Below, piece by piece: positions 29,471 through 39,088 of a stretch of DNA of 64,000 nt; the stretch's first letter is position 1; each line of letters begins with the position of its first letter. The translations under genes and the position numbers were made by a program. Below the pieces are notes generated by a model that was given only the letters and a program-made list of their open reading frames with translations, was not told the DNA's origin and searched no databases. Where the stretch lies: NCBI GenBank assembly GCA_022447365.1, contig JAKVBL010000007.1, positions 124,001 through 188,000 of the forward strand. The letters run 5' to 3'. Origin of the DNA: Oleiphilaceae bacterium (lineage in GTDB: Bacteria > Pseudomonadota > Gammaproteobacteria > Pseudomonadales > Oleiphilaceae).

Positions 29471-31528
29471 ATGCCACAAATAATTAATACCAATCTTGCG
29501 TCTATCAACGCGCAAAGAAACCTAGATAAGTCTCAGAGCGAAAACCAAACAGCCCTGCAACGCTTATCTTCAGGCTTGCGTATTAACAGCGCAAAAGACG
29601 ATGCAGCAGGTCTTGCAATTTCTACCCGCTTCAGCGCGCAAGTCCAAGGCTTAAAAGTCGCGATCCGAAACGCCAGCGACGGTGTGTCACTCGCTCAGGT
29701 TGCTGAAGGCGCGCTCGGCTCGATGACTGACAACCTACTTCGTATCCGTGATTTGGCACTACAAGCCTCTAACGCAACGAACAGCAAGCAAGACCGTGAA
29801 GCTTTGAATGAAGAAGTTCAGCAGCTTATTACTGAGATCGAACGTGTTGCTGACCAAACAACATTTAACGGCACCAAGTTACTAGACGGATCCTTCACCG
29901 ATGTTACATTCCAAATCGGCGCAAATGAAGGTGAAGATGTAAGCTTCGGTATTGAAGGTACAGATGTTACTCAACTAGGTGTTTCACCTACTGATGGCAT
30001 TTCATCCTCGCCGGGCAGCACCGCTTCAACGCCGCCTGTAGCTGCCCTCGCGGCAGGTGATCTCGTCATCAACGGCATAGCTATTGGTGCATCATCAGGC
30101 GTTGACGACGCGTTTTCCAGCTCTAACAACGATTTATCTGCAATAGCAAAAGCAGCCGCAATTAACTCTGTTTCTGAGCAAACGGGTGTATCAGCCTCGA
30201 TTCAAGGTACATTTGTCGACGGTAACTCTTTCACCTCTGCTAACGTGACAGGAAACATTGTTATCAATGGTATTACCATTGACGTTGAAACACGTGCCAA
30301 CCTTAGTGAAACAGTAAACCTAACATCTGTCGCCGAAACGATTAATAACTTCACTGGACAAACTGGTGTCGAAGCTATCTTTAACGGCAATCCAACAGAA
30401 GGCATTCAGTTACGAGCGGAAGATGGTCGAAACGTTGTCTTGGCGGATGGTACTGCAACGGCAAGCGCGATCGGCCTTGCGGCAGCCGCAACATACACTG
30501 GCTCATTTACGCTAGTTTCAGACGACGGCTCTCCAATTAGTGTCGATACAACGACAGGCGGTATTGGGAACGCTGGCTTAGCTGTTGGAACGTATAGTGG
30601 CAACAACTCTGGTGTTGTAAGCGCGCCATCTCCGGGTGCAGCACTTGCATCTGGTGACATTGTTATAAATGGCGTTCCAGTTGGCCCTACTCTCACAACA
30701 TTTGACACGGCGTCTACTGCCAACTCTGATCAAAGTGCTATCGCGAAAGCAGAAGCTATTAACCGTGTTAGCGAGCAAACCGGCGTTGTGGCGAAGGTCA
30801 ACGCTAACATATTAAATGGCGGAGGGCTGACCACTGGTACTGCGATTACGGGTACTTTCGATATTAATGACGTGAGCATTGATATTTCTGTGAGTGCTAC
30901 GGCAACGACAACCGATATTCAAAACGCAACAATCACTGCGATCAATAACAAAGCTGGTCAGAGTGGTGTCCGCGCTGAAGCATTCGGTTCAACTTACCGA
31001 CTCATCGCTGAAGATGGTCGAAACATGGTGCTCGACAACTACACCGGCGCTGTTACAGCGAGTTTCGCTAACTTGGGTCTTCCAGCAACTGGTACAGAAA
31101 CACGCGGCACAATCTCACTTGAATCATCAGGTAAGATCACGCTTGAAACTCTCACCGGCAACATCGGCAATTCAGGCTTCGAAGTTGGCGAATATGGTGG
31201 CGCGGAAGATGGCATTCTTGTTAAAGACATTGACGTCTCTACGGTTGCCGGCGCAATCGCAGCACTTGATGCTGTTGATAACGCATTAAATACCATCAAC
31301 CTGCAGCGTGCGAACTTAGGTGCGATTCAAAACAGGTTTGAGTCCACGATTCAGAATCAACAAATTGCAGCCGAAAACCTGTCTGCTTCGAACTCTCGAA
31401 TTAAAGACGCAGACTTCGCAGCAGAAACTGCAGAGCTATCGCGAACGCAGGTTCTTCAGCAGGCCGGCCTATCAATTCTGACTCAGGCCAATGCACAGCC
31501 TGAAAGTGTGTTGCAGCTTCTTCAGTAA
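29471..31528 (+). CDS. Flagellin, large, second copy with duplicated central modules
   Basis: This 685-residue flagellin shares MPQIINTN-ASINAQRNLDKSQSENQTALQRLSSG-type termini with the divergent flagellin (LSRTQVLQQAGLSILTQANAQP at the C-end). Its centre also holds two copies of the module GD(L/I)VING, AAINSVSEQTGV / EAINRVSEQTGV, then TGVEA / SGVRA and AEDGRNVVL / AEDGRNMVL. It has its own RBS (AAGGGGAAG) and an apparent RpoN promoter. It probably forms part of the same polar filament but is expressed at an earlier step of the flagellar hierarchy. Confidence 0.95.
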   Translation: MPQIINTNLASINAQRNLDKSQSENQTALQRLSSGLRINSAKDDAAGLAISTRFSAQVQGLKVAIRNASDGVSLAQVAEGALGSMTDNLLRIRDLALQASNATNSKQDREALNEEVQQLITEIERVADQTTFNGTKLLDGSFTDVTFQIGANEGEDVSFGIEGTDVTQLGVSPTDGISSSPGSTASTPPVAALAAGDLVINGIAIGASSGVDDAFSSSNNDLSAIAKAAAINSVSEQTGVSASIQGTFVDGNSFTSANVTGNIVINGITIDVETRANLSETVNLTSVAETINNFTGQTGVEAIFNGNPTEGIQLRAEDGRNVVLADGTATASAIGLAAAATYTGSFTLVSDDGSPISVDTTTGGIGNAGLAVGTYSGNNSGVVSAPSPGAALASGDIVINGVPVGPTLTTFDTASTANSDQSAIAKAEAINRVSEQTGVVAKVNANILNGGGLTTGTAITGTFDINDVSIDISVSATATTTDIQNATITAINNKAGQSGVRAEAFGSTYRLIAEDGRNMVLDNYTGAVTASFANLGLPATGTETRGTISLESSGKITLETLTGNIGNSGFEVGEYGGAEDGILVKDIDVSTVAGAIAALDAVDNALNTINLQRANLGAIQNRFESTIQNQQIAAENLSASNSRIKDADFAAETAELSRTQVLQQAGLSILTQANAQPESVLQLLQ

Positions 31529-31549
31529 GCTAAGCTCACATCTCTTGAA

Positions 31550-31577
31550 GCCGGCCAAATGCCGGCTTTTTTGTTTT
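31550..31577 (+). terminator. Terminator after the plus-strand flagellin
   Basis: GCCGGC, loop CAAAT, GCCGGC, then TTTTTTGTTTTT, 22 bases past the stop. Confidence 0.93.
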
Positions 31578-31699
31578 TATTCAATAACTTAGTAAATTAT
31601 TTTTTTGAATCAAAATCATATTTGGCACGTCATTCGCTACTTACCTTAATAACGAAACAAATCACTTATTTACCAGTATTAGCGGAAAAGGTTTACCTC

Positions 31700-33661
31700 A
31701 TGCTTCCACAAGAAGGCTCAATCACAGTCCATCAAAGCACCCGCCTCTCACCCACTGAAGCGGCAGATCTAGCTCGACGAGTCATACAGATCAACCAAGA
31801 CTACAACACGATAAATGCCGCACTTAGTTCTAGCGATGCGATACGCACGACCGCACTGAATCAACTACTAGTCCAGATCGAACAAGTAATCGAGCAAGAC
31901 ATTCCAGGAGCGGCAACTTTAAACCTTGCCGGTCGGATTAGCTTTGATTTGGACTTAACAGAGCTGGCGAATGAATACTTTCAGCGCGCCGGCATGCTTG
32001 AGCCAAGCAATGCGAATTACCTGCTAAACAATGCGAATGCCCAAGCACTCCTAGGCAACTATTCACAAGCGCAAGCCTTATTCAATAAAGTGCTCGATCT
32101 TGAGCCAAGCTCTCTGCCTGCATTTACCGGTATCGCATTCTGTTTACTCGAAACCAAACAATATGATGCTGCTTTCTTGCACTACCGCAGTATCTTGGCA
32201 CATGGCCATACAAGCACAGAAATTCATCACCAAATAACAGAGTGCATCGAGAATCTTCAATGCGATACCTACACCGTTGAGTTAGAGCTGCTTCTTAATT
32301 ACCTGCTTCGTCTAGAAGATATCGATACGCGTCGTTTGATTGAGTTCGCTGGGCAGTTGATCACGCATAAATATGATCTAACAAATCCTGAAGCCGCACT
32401 AGACATCGATGTACTTGCTCAAGATGAATTGCTTCTCTGTATCTTAGAGACCGGCGTTGTACCTAGCGTACATTTCGAAGAGTTAGTAACCCTACTTCGA
32501 CTTTCAATCTTTTCAGAATGCGCGATCAACCAAACTCTTCGAACTGAGCTTCAAGCCTGCGCAATCGCAATTGGTGTTTACGCATCCCACACCGACTACG
32601 CACTCATAGCGACAGAAGAAGAACAAAACCATATCAAGGCAATACAGCTTCAGATCGCAACGAATATCGGCTACGAAAAGGCAGATATAGATGATATTTC
32701 AGGCGCATTAATTCTCTTGGGTATGTACGAAGCACTCTACGTGCAGAGCTTCTCGTTTGACTTACTACGCTACGACTTAGAAGACTGGCCAATCGCCATG
32801 CAAAGCCTGTTAGAGGTGTCGCTATATCAACTAAGCAAAGAGCATCACGCTCGCTACACATTGTTTGGTCAAACGATGGCGGAACTGTTAGAGAACGGCC
32901 TTCCGAGAAGTAAAGAGCGCTGGGCGGCGATCAAGACTCCTCAGAAGAAAGACTTCTACGCAACCTTGAAACAAAAGCTGGCACCAACTCTTCCACCTTC
33001 GAGTTGGCAAGGTAAAACTGTTCGCGTGTTATTACTTGCCTGCGGTTCTGGCCAAAAGGCCTTCGACTACGCCAATCAGTTCACTAATGTTTCTGTCCTA
33101 GGCGCTGACGCGAGCCAAATAGACATGGCCTATGCCCATATGCGTACTCAACATAGCGCATGTGATAATCTTGAGTTCGCTGTTGCTGACTACGCGCTAC
33201 CACCACAAGACATCGAAAAGTTTGATTATATCGAGTTTGGGCAAGGCTTTGATTTCTCAAAGCTAGACGCATGGATCAACCTGTTAAATGATGATGGCGT
33301 TGCGCGCATTAACTGCCCAGGCACAGAACACAGAGAGATCACTGGTGTACTCACCGAGCTAGTAAAAGCCCGCGGCATGCAAGCAAACCTAGACAATATT
33401 CGACTGATTAGAAGCTCAATACTGCTGGAAAAAGAAAGCGGGTTATGGAACAAGCTTCTTGAAAACCCATACTTCTATAGTGCGTCTGGGTGTAGAGACA
33501 TATTGTTTAATGACAGCGCACAATTCTATACCGTTGAACAAGCGTTCAACCTAATACAAAACGCGGGACTGATTTCAGTGTTTCCACGACCAAGCGCTCG
33601 CAGAGCCGCACAAGCAGAACAAATGCTCGACGTCTTCGTAAGAAAACTTGGCAGCCATTAA
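31700..33661 (+). CDS. TPR protein with C-terminal methyltransferase-like domain
   Basis: This 653-residue protein starts at ATG 31700 (MLPQEGSITVHQ), with AAAGG eight bases before it; an earlier in-frame ATG lies inside the flagellin terminator. TPR repeats run from about residue 60 (NLAGRISFDLDLTELANEYFQRAG, LLNNANAQALLGNYSQAQALFNKVLDLEP). A middle helical part is followed by a Rossmann domain from about 465 (VLLLACGSGQKAFDYANQF, VLGADASQIDMAYA). The C-terminus has the ASGCRDILFND segment of the TPR-methyltransferase family. Motif I reads ACGSG instead of the usual G-CG-G. It may modify flagellin or another surface protein, but only position suggests that. Confidence 0.8.
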   Translation: MLPQEGSITVHQSTRLSPTEAADLARRVIQINQDYNTINAALSSSDAIRTTALNQLLVQIEQVIEQDIPGAATLNLAGRISFDLDLTELANEYFQRAGMLEPSNANYLLNNANAQALLGNYSQAQALFNKVLDLEPSSLPAFTGIAFCLLETKQYDAAFLHYRSILAHGHTSTEIHHQITECIENLQCDTYTVELELLLNYLLRLEDIDTRRLIEFAGQLITHKYDLTNPEAALDIDVLAQDELLLCILETGVVPSVHFEELVTLLRLSIFSECAINQTLRTELQACAIAIGVYASHTDYALIATEEEQNHIKAIQLQIATNIGYEKADIDDISGALILLGMYEALYVQSFSFDLLRYDLEDWPIAMQSLLEVSLYQLSKEHHARYTLFGQTMAELLENGLPRSKERWAAIKTPQKKDFYATLKQKLAPTLPPSSWQGKTVRVLLLACGSGQKAFDYANQFTNVSVLGADASQIDMAYAHMRTQHSACDNLEFAVADYALPPQDIEKFDYIEFGQGFDFSKLDAWINLLNDDGVARINCPGTEHREITGVLTELVKARGMQANLDNIRLIRSSILLEKESGLWNKLLENPYFYSASGCRDILFNDSAQFYTVEQAFNLIQNAGLISVFPRPSARRAAQAEQMLDVFVRKLGSH

Positions 33662-33717
33662 CTAGCAACGATTAACCAGCGATAACGTAGATAGTTGAAG
33701 CTATCTCAATTCGGTAA

Positions 33718-33741
33718 AGAGCGACTAGCTATAGTCGCTCT
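33718..33741. terminator. Inverted repeat at converging gene ends
   Basis: AGAGCGACT, loop AGCTAT, AGTCGCTCT overlaps the end of the glycosyltransferase-like gene. It lies 56 bases after the TPR-methyltransferase stop. There is no T run; it is a possible transcript end for the plus-strand gene. Confidence 0.4.
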
Positions 33742-34348
33742 GAAGCCAGCGTTCCCAATCTTCTAATTCATCGACATCAAAGCGCTTCCCTAATAGCGAG
33801 AAACTAAATCCAAGCCCTGTCATGCGATTTTGAACTTGCTCAAGCACGCGACTGGTGCCCCATTCGATTTCACCAAATGATGTAAATCCGCATGCTCTCT
33901 GCCCGACTAAGCCAAAGCCTCCATCCTCTGTTGGCGCGAATACAAAATCATGATTGCTAAGCGAATTGATTGCTTGCTGTAAGAAGTCATCATCGAGTAC
34001 TGGAAAATCACTCCCAACAATAAAGGCATAGTCATAATGCTCTAGGGCATCGGACATAACCCTTTGCATTTTTGCACCTAGATCGCCACTAGGTTGCTCA
34101 AGACAATAATCAAAAGTGAGAGAATCGATCCACTCTTTATGACTAATACCGCCTCCGCTCGCAAGTGCCAACTTTACATCGACCTTGTCTCGGGTTTCTC
34201 CATACCGATTCAGTTGTTGGTTAACCGCCGCCGTCAAACGAATATGGGCGTCAAGCGCACCCTGCTCACCAACGGAACGAGCAAGGCGTGTCTTTACGTT
34301 TCCTGGAACGGGGTACTTTGCAAATTGAATGAAAACAGCACTCTGCAT
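33725..34348 (-). CDS. TIGR04282-family GT-A-like protein (DUF2064)
   Basis: This 207-residue protein begins AVFIQFAKYPVPGNVKTRLA, the nucleotide-sugar-transferase-like start of the DUF2064/TIGR04282 family. It has the metal/nucleotide motif IVGSDFPVLDDDFL, then LSNHDFVFAPTEDGGFGLVG. Members are annotated as glycosyltransferases of unknown substrate. It is divergent from the acyltransferase gene at 34401. Confidence 0.85.
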   Translation of the reverse strand: MQSAVFIQFAKYPVPGNVKTRLARSVGEQGALDAHIRLTAAVNQQLNRYGETRDKVDVKLALASGGGISHKEWIDSLTFDYCLEQPSGDLGAKMQRVMSDALEHYDYAFIVGSDFPVLDDDFLQQAINSLSNHDFVFAPTEDGGFGLVGQRACGFTSFGEIEWGTSRVLEQVQNRMTGLGFSFSLLGKRFDVDELEDWERWLQSDYS

Positions 34349-34400
34349 TTTATTTGTCTATAGTAAGAGTAAGAACAACGTTAATAATACTGATCCCAGC

Positions 34401-35543
34401 ATGCTTTTCGATCAAACCTTTAAGTCTTTATACGATAGTGTTCGTTGCTTTGACGACTCAGAAGTCGACGTCATACTGCAGGAATTACACGACAGCACTC
34501 GCCTATCGTTTGTACTCGGCCAATTATTTCCGGGCCAAACACTCGACACAACAGAATTGTATGCATGCTCAACGATCTCAGAAATACAAGACTGGCTCAT
34601 AACGCGATTGGTTCCAAAAATTGAAGGGACTTATTCAAGTTTAACAAGCACAGGCTTAGACCAACTCGATCCAAACACGCCTTATGTATTCATTTCGAAT
34701 CACCGAGACATTGTTTTAGATCCAGTACTGATAAATACCGCGCTATACAATGATGGCCGCTCTACCGTACACAGTGCAATTGGCGATAACCTCTTGCTTA
34801 GTAAAACCGCAACGCGCATGGCATTACTCAATAAATGTTTTCGCGTGAATAGATCGGTCACATCACCAAAAGCGCTGCTTCGATCACTCAAACTGCAATC
34901 GTCGTATATCTCTGAGATTATCCATACCTTTAATGAGAGTGTATGGCTCGCACAAAGAGAAGGACGTGCGATTAATAATATTGATACGACTAACCCTGCA
35001 CTCATCAAGATGCTGAGTTTAAGCAAGCCAAAAACCGAACAACTCGAATACCTTAACGCACTAAAAATTGTCCCCGTCACGCTCTCATACGAATGGGACC
35101 CTTGCGATCAGATTAAAGCTAGGCGCATCATCTCACAGTCTAAAAGCACTGTTGAAGAGAAACTCGCTAGCGACAAGTTCGAAACACTCACAGGAATTAT
35201 TGGAAGTAAGGGGCAGATACATGTTCACTTTGGAGCTACCGTGTCGCCTGATGGAACAAACGCTCAGGGGCAAGACATCTATTATCAGTTTGCTTCAAAG
35301 ATAGATCGCGAAATGCATTGCGGTTATCGCGTGTTTCCAATTAATTCATTATGCGACAAGTTAGTCCATAATAATTACGCTCCTCCAGCAGATCTGACAG
35401 AAGAAGAACAAACCAGTTTAACAGTTTTAAATAAACGCCTTTCAGTCACGATTGAAGACAATTCGATTAATGATCTCGCCAAACAGGTCATCCAAAACTA
35501 CGCTCAACCGAGTATCCTTCAGCGCGCTGCATTAAAAGTGTAA
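34401..35543 (+). CDS. Acyltransferase, PlsC-superfamily
   Basis: This 380-residue protein has the acyltransferase block as SNHRDIVLDPVLIN in the middle, about 160 residues C-terminal of where it sits in PlsC. The first Asp follows His by two residues and the second by six, an HxD/Hx5D variant of HX4D. NKCFRVNRS and FNESVWLAQREGRA follow as blocks II/III (GR rather than PEG). I start at ATG 34401; an in-frame ATG at 34329 would overlap the opposite gene's start. The enzyme probably acylates a lipid at the inner membrane; the acceptor is unknown. Confidence 0.75.
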   Translation: MLFDQTFKSLYDSVRCFDDSEVDVILQELHDSTRLSFVLGQLFPGQTLDTTELYACSTISEIQDWLITRLVPKIEGTYSSLTSTGLDQLDPNTPYVFISNHRDIVLDPVLINTALYNDGRSTVHSAIGDNLLLSKTATRMALLNKCFRVNRSVTSPKALLRSLKLQSSYISEIIHTFNESVWLAQREGRAINNIDTTNPALIKMLSLSKPKTEQLEYLNALKIVPVTLSYEWDPCDQIKARRIISQSKSTVEEKLASDKFETLTGIIGSKGQIHVHFGATVSPDGTNAQGQDIYYQFASKIDREMHCGYRVFPINSLCDKLVHNNYAPPADLTEEEQTSLTVLNKRLSVTIEDNSINDLAKQVIQNYAQPSILQRAALKV

Positions 35544-35635
35544 GTTTGATTGGGAAATAAGTGGTTTTAAACCTACACTTTGGTAGACTCCGCAGCGCTA
35601 TTCATTGACCATTTGGTTACCAAACAGGATTCGCC

Positions 35636-36487
35636 ATGAACCGCCTTTTTGTTCAAAATTTAACAGTCATCGACTTCTCATATTTCGACGCTCAACGCGG
35701 CATTATGGGAGAAAGCTGGATTGTAGATATTGAATTGCAGGGCGAGCTAGATGATCAAGGTATGGTGTTTGATTTTGGTGACGTTAAAAAGCAAATTAAA
35801 CAACTCATAGATACCGAAGTTGATCATCGTTTTGTTATCTCAACACAGTTGAAAAACCTGTCGATCGAGCAATCTCAGCATAAAGTCCGTCTAAATTGGG
35901 ATTCTCAGCTCGGTCACTTTGAACATGAGTCGCCGACAGACTCTGTCGTGTTGCTTGACGCCAAAACAGTCAACACGAAAAGCATCTCTAAACACCTTGA
36001 AGATAAGATCCTAGATGTACTGCCAAGCAATGTGACTGGCGTTACGCTTAAGCTTTATGAAGAGCAAATCGAAGGTGCGTATTATCATTACAGCCACGGA
36101 TTAAAGAAACACTTAGGCAATTGCCAACGCATCGTACATGGCCATCGTTCTAAAATTGAGATATTTGAGAATCACAAACGCAGTTCTGAATTAGAAGATT
36201 ACTGGAGTGCGTGCTTCCGAAACATTTATATCGGCACAAAAGAAGACGTAAAGAAAGTTCTCGATATCAATGGCAAAGAACACACGAGTTTCTGTTACAC
36301 CGCGCAACAGGGTCGCTTCAAACTAACCCTACCATCTAAACGTGTTCATATCATCGACACCGATAGTACCGTTGAACTAATCGCTGCGTACATTGCAGAC
36401 CAGTGCCTCGCGAAACATCCAAACAACCACTATCTCGTGAAAGCATACGAGGGTGTAGGCAAAGGCGCGATAGCTGAAAGAAAGTAA
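35636..36487 (+). CDS. 6-carboxytetrahydropterin synthase family (QueD-like), two-domain
   Basis: This 283-residue protein is about twice the length of E. coli QueD (near 120). The second half holds the active-site features: the zinc-type His pattern YYHYSHG and HGH in GNCQRIVHGHRSKIEIF, with the catalytic Cys in GNC. The first half repeats the T-fold (LTVIDFSYFDAQRGIMGESWIVDIEL, VDHRF) but is degenerate. It probably belongs to pterin/queuosine metabolism. The neighbours do not clarify the pathway. Confidence 0.8.
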   Translation: MNRLFVQNLTVIDFSYFDAQRGIMGESWIVDIELQGELDDQGMVFDFGDVKKQIKQLIDTEVDHRFVISTQLKNLSIEQSQHKVRLNWDSQLGHFEHESPTDSVVLLDAKTVNTKSISKHLEDKILDVLPSNVTGVTLKLYEEQIEGAYYHYSHGLKKHLGNCQRIVHGHRSKIEIFENHKRSSELEDYWSACFRNIYIGTKEDVKKVLDINGKEHTSFCYTAQQGRFKLTLPSKRVHIIDTDSTVELIAAYIADQCLAKHPNNHYLVKAYEGVGKGAIAERK

Positions 36488-36505
36488 GCAAAATTTAAAC
36501 TTTTT

Positions 36506-36531
36506 AGCCCCTAATTCAATGGGCTGTTTTT
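36506..36531 (+). terminator. Terminator after the QueD-like gene
   Basis: AGCCC, ten-base loop, GGGCT, then GTTTTTAA. The stem is short, but position and T run fit. Confidence 0.6.
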
Positions 36532-36581
36532 AATTGTTGTGCTTTACTAAGTCGCAATAACTAACAACTATCGCTTACACC

Positions 36582-37538
36582 ATGACTTTAATCGCCAGAA
36601 TATCTGTCTTACTGCCTTTTTTATTAGCTTCTTCCCTGCTTTCGTTTAATAGCTTTGCCGAAGAAACTATTAGCGAAGATGAACAGCCCGAATACACTAA
36701 ACATAGAGATGTTCCAGAACGATTTATACAGCAACAACAAACTGACAAACTCTCCTTTGTCATTACCCCGCATAGGCGAAACTATATTCTGCCAATAAGC
36801 CATCAAGAATCCCCAAACAACGAACCCTGGATAGCAGCTGGTACTTATCGAGATGAACAACCATTTCAACACAATGAAATAAAACTACAAATCAGTTTCA
36901 AAGTGCCCTTACTTGAAGATCGCTTATTTAATGACGGCGATGGTATTTATTTTGGTTTCACTTCGAAGTCATTTTGGCAAGCATATAACAGTAATATCTC
37001 TGCACCCTTCCGTGAAACAAACTATCGACCAGAAATCTTCTATCAAACGCCGTTTTATATAGATGACATCGACGGAGCATTCTTTTTTAGAACAGGCATT
37101 GAGCATGAAAGTAATGGGCGAAGCCAGTTACTGAGCAGAAGTTGGAATCGCGCTTTTGTCGGTCTTGGTTATGCTACGAATCGCTGGGCTTTGTATCTTC
37201 AACCATGGTATCGATTACCTGAAGACGCGAAAGAGGATGATGGAGATCCATCAACGCCGCCACCCGCCAAAGGCGACGATAACCCCGATATCGAGGACTA
37301 CTACGGCCACTTTGAACTCACTGCAGTATACAAGCGCGATAACTATCAAGTAGCTAGTATTATTCGCGCCAACACCAGCACCCACAAAGGCGCCGTCGAA
37401 CTCAATTATAGCTTCCCACTGCATGGTAGATTACGTGGTCTAGTACAGTATTTTGACGGCTACGGCGAGAGTATGATCGATTACGATTATCGTGTGCAGC
37501 GCTATAGCTTGGGAATTTTGCTCACAGAGCTTCTGTGA
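36582..37538 (+). CDS. pldA: Outer-membrane phospholipase A (OMPLA)
   Basis: This 318-residue protein has a signal peptide (LLASSLLSFNSFA). The catalytic core HESNGRSQLLSRSWNR carries the active His and Ser, and the Asn 14 residues after the His, at the same spacing as E. coli OMPLA. NPDIEDYYGHFEL and GYGESMIDYDYRVQRYSLGILLTELL at the end of the 12-strand barrel also match. It hydrolyses phospholipids in the outer leaflet when the outer membrane is disturbed. A Pro/Asp-rich insertion (DDGDPSTPPPAKGDDN) lies in an extracellular or periplasmic loop. Confidence 0.95.
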   Translation: MTLIARISVLLPFLLASSLLSFNSFAEETISEDEQPEYTKHRDVPERFIQQQQTDKLSFVITPHRRNYILPISHQESPNNEPWIAAGTYRDEQPFQHNEIKLQISFKVPLLEDRLFNDGDGIYFGFTSKSFWQAYNSNISAPFRETNYRPEIFYQTPFYIDDIDGAFFFRTGIEHESNGRSQLLSRSWNRAFVGLGYATNRWALYLQPWYRLPEDAKEDDGDPSTPPPAKGDDNPDIEDYYGHFELTAVYKRDNYQVASIIRANTSTHKGAVELNYSFPLHGRLRGLVQYFDGYGESMIDYDYRVQRYSLGILLTELL

Positions 37539-37560
37539 GCAAGTAATTGAGGAATAAACC

Positions 37561-38028
37561 TTATGCTGCGTGGCAGCTTACTTGAGGACGACTCACTTTC
37601 TCTATACGACGCAAGGGCATAGCATCCACTAAGCGTATAAGGTCGTTTGCCTTCAGCGGCATGTGAGCGCGAAGTTTCACTTTCCCGTCTTTACCAACAA
37701 GGACGAGCAGCTCGTTATAAGGTCCAACATCTAGTTCGTCTTTCAAAAACGAAACTTCTTCGTTCGATAGTGCTGCTCCATCGACAATGCTGTGTCCATC
37801 ACCAACGATTGTCAGCACCTCCATGTCGCGCTTGTAAAACTCACACTCAAACTGTGCAAATGCTTTCAGCTGTTCTCTCAATGCTGGATGTTTTTCTGAA
37901 CTTGTAAATAACAGTATTGGACGGGTATCAAATAAATAACCGTCTAAAGAGCCTGCTTGCGCACTCGAAACTAATGGCAGTGCAACAAATAACTTCCAAA
38001 CAAGAATACGTACCAAGCGCTTTGACAT
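37561..38028 (-). CDS. DUF4174 exported protein
   Basis: This 155-residue protein has a signal peptide (VWKLFVALPLVSSAQA). It then has a thioredoxin-like DUF4174 domain: RPILLFTSSEKHPALREQL, followed by LLVLVGKDGKVKLRAHMPLKANDLIRLVDAMPLRR. No CXXC is present. I prefer ATG 38028, preceded by TAGGTG; GTG 38037 and ATG 38034 are in frame upstream. The family often lies near periplasmic stress proteins; its function is unknown. Confidence 0.78.
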   Translation of the reverse strand: MSKRLVRILVWKLFVALPLVSSAQAGSLDGYLFDTRPILLFTSSEKHPALREQLKAFAQFECEFYKRDMEVLTIVGDGHSIVDGAALSNEEVSFLKDELDVGPYNELLVLVGKDGKVKLRAHMPLKANDLIRLVDAMPLRRIEKVSRPQVSCHAA

Positions 38029-38168
38029 GAGCATCACCTACGAAGTTATTGAGTCAACTTTACTTACGCAATAGATAGTCGTTTAGTGTGATACGCACTA
38101 CAAAAAAGTGCGGATTTTTTGTAAGCGAGCGTGTAGTTATGTAGCCACAGAGTGCGCTTAATTTATCG

Positions 38169-38960
38169 CTAGGGTTTGCGACATACTGGCGCAGGTTTAC
38201 GATTTAGCGCGGCACGATAGATAGCTCCAACCGCGTTTTGTTCCTTTTCTAGATCCCTAATGCGTCGATCATTTGATGGGTGTGTAGACATAAATTCCGC
38301 AGGAGCTTTGCCGCCTGATGCTTTCTTCATATTCTGCCAAAGAGCAACCGCTTCGCTAGGGTCAAAGCCAGACTGGGCCATCAGATACAAGCCAATGTAA
38401 TCAGCTTCAGTCTCGTGCGCACGACTATATGGGAGTAACACACCAAACTGCGCACCTAAACCTAATGCGCCAAGTATTTCAGGCTTATACTCGACACCTT
38501 CCAACGCTATAGCTCCGACTTGTTGCGCAACTTGATTCGTCATTGCTAACGAGACCCTTTCAGCGCCATGGCGTGCATCAACATGGGCAATTTCGTGACC
38601 GATTACCGCCGCTAACTGATCAGGAGTTTCAGCGAGCGAAATCATACCCGTGTGGACACCAATTTTTTTACCCGGCAACGCAAAAGCATTAGGGCTAGCA
38701 TCTTCAAAAACCGCGACCTCCCAATCGGCTGGATTTCTCTGGTCAGCAATCAAAATCGCATCGCTGATACAGCGGACGTACGCCAATGGTTTGCCAACAA
38801 CCAGCTTATCGTTGCCTTCCTTTAACTTATCGAAGCTCGCTGCGCCCATCTGATTCATCTGCGCGTCACTGACTAAAATTAACTGGTGACGCCCGGTCGG
38901 AGAACTTGCACATCCAACGATCCAAACAACTAAAATCACCACAACACTGACCCGAAACAT
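38169..38960 (-). CDS. M48-family metalloprotease lipoprotein (LoiP/YggG-like)
   Basis: This 263-residue protein has the lipobox VWIVGC (Cys near residue 17) and the zinc motif HEIAH in VIGHEIAHVDARHGAERVS. The third ligand is in SRAHETEADYIGL, and the C-terminus has MSTHPSNDRRI. It is a periplasmic, membrane-anchored protease probably involved in outer-membrane protein quality control, like LoiP or BepA but without the TPR domain of the latter. Confidence 0.92.
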   Translation of the reverse strand: MFRVSVVVILVVWIVGCASSPTGRHQLILVSDAQMNQMGAASFDKLKEGNDKLVVGKPLAYVRCISDAILIADQRNPADWEVAVFEDASPNAFALPGKKIGVHTGMISLAETPDQLAAVIGHEIAHVDARHGAERVSLAMTNQVAQQVGAIALEGVEYKPEILGALGLGAQFGVLLPYSRAHETEADYIGLYLMAQSGFDPSEAVALWQNMKKASGGKAPAEFMSTHPSNDRRIRDLEKEQNAVGAIYRAALNRKPAPVCRKP

Positions 38961-39042
38961 TTCATTTACTCCGATATTTTTTCACTATCATACATTGAAA
39001 CATTTCATGTCTTAAATACAACAAAACACAAACCCTAAATAC

Positions 39043-39075
39043 AAAAAAGCCCCGCTAAGTAGCGAGGCATTTTTA
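39043..39075 (-). terminator. Terminator after the beta-helix protein gene
   Basis: On the minus strand GCCTCGCTA, CT, TAGCGGGGC, then TTTTTTG. One A-C mismatch lies in an otherwise GC-rich stem, 21 bases past the gene's stop. Confidence 0.85.
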
Positions 39076-39088
39076 TGCTCATAGACCG

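Noticed and set aside
31559..31699. Earlier in-frame start for the TPR-methyltransferase protein
   Set aside because: The ATG lies inside the flagellin terminator hairpin, and the extra residues are hydrophobic and unlike the family.
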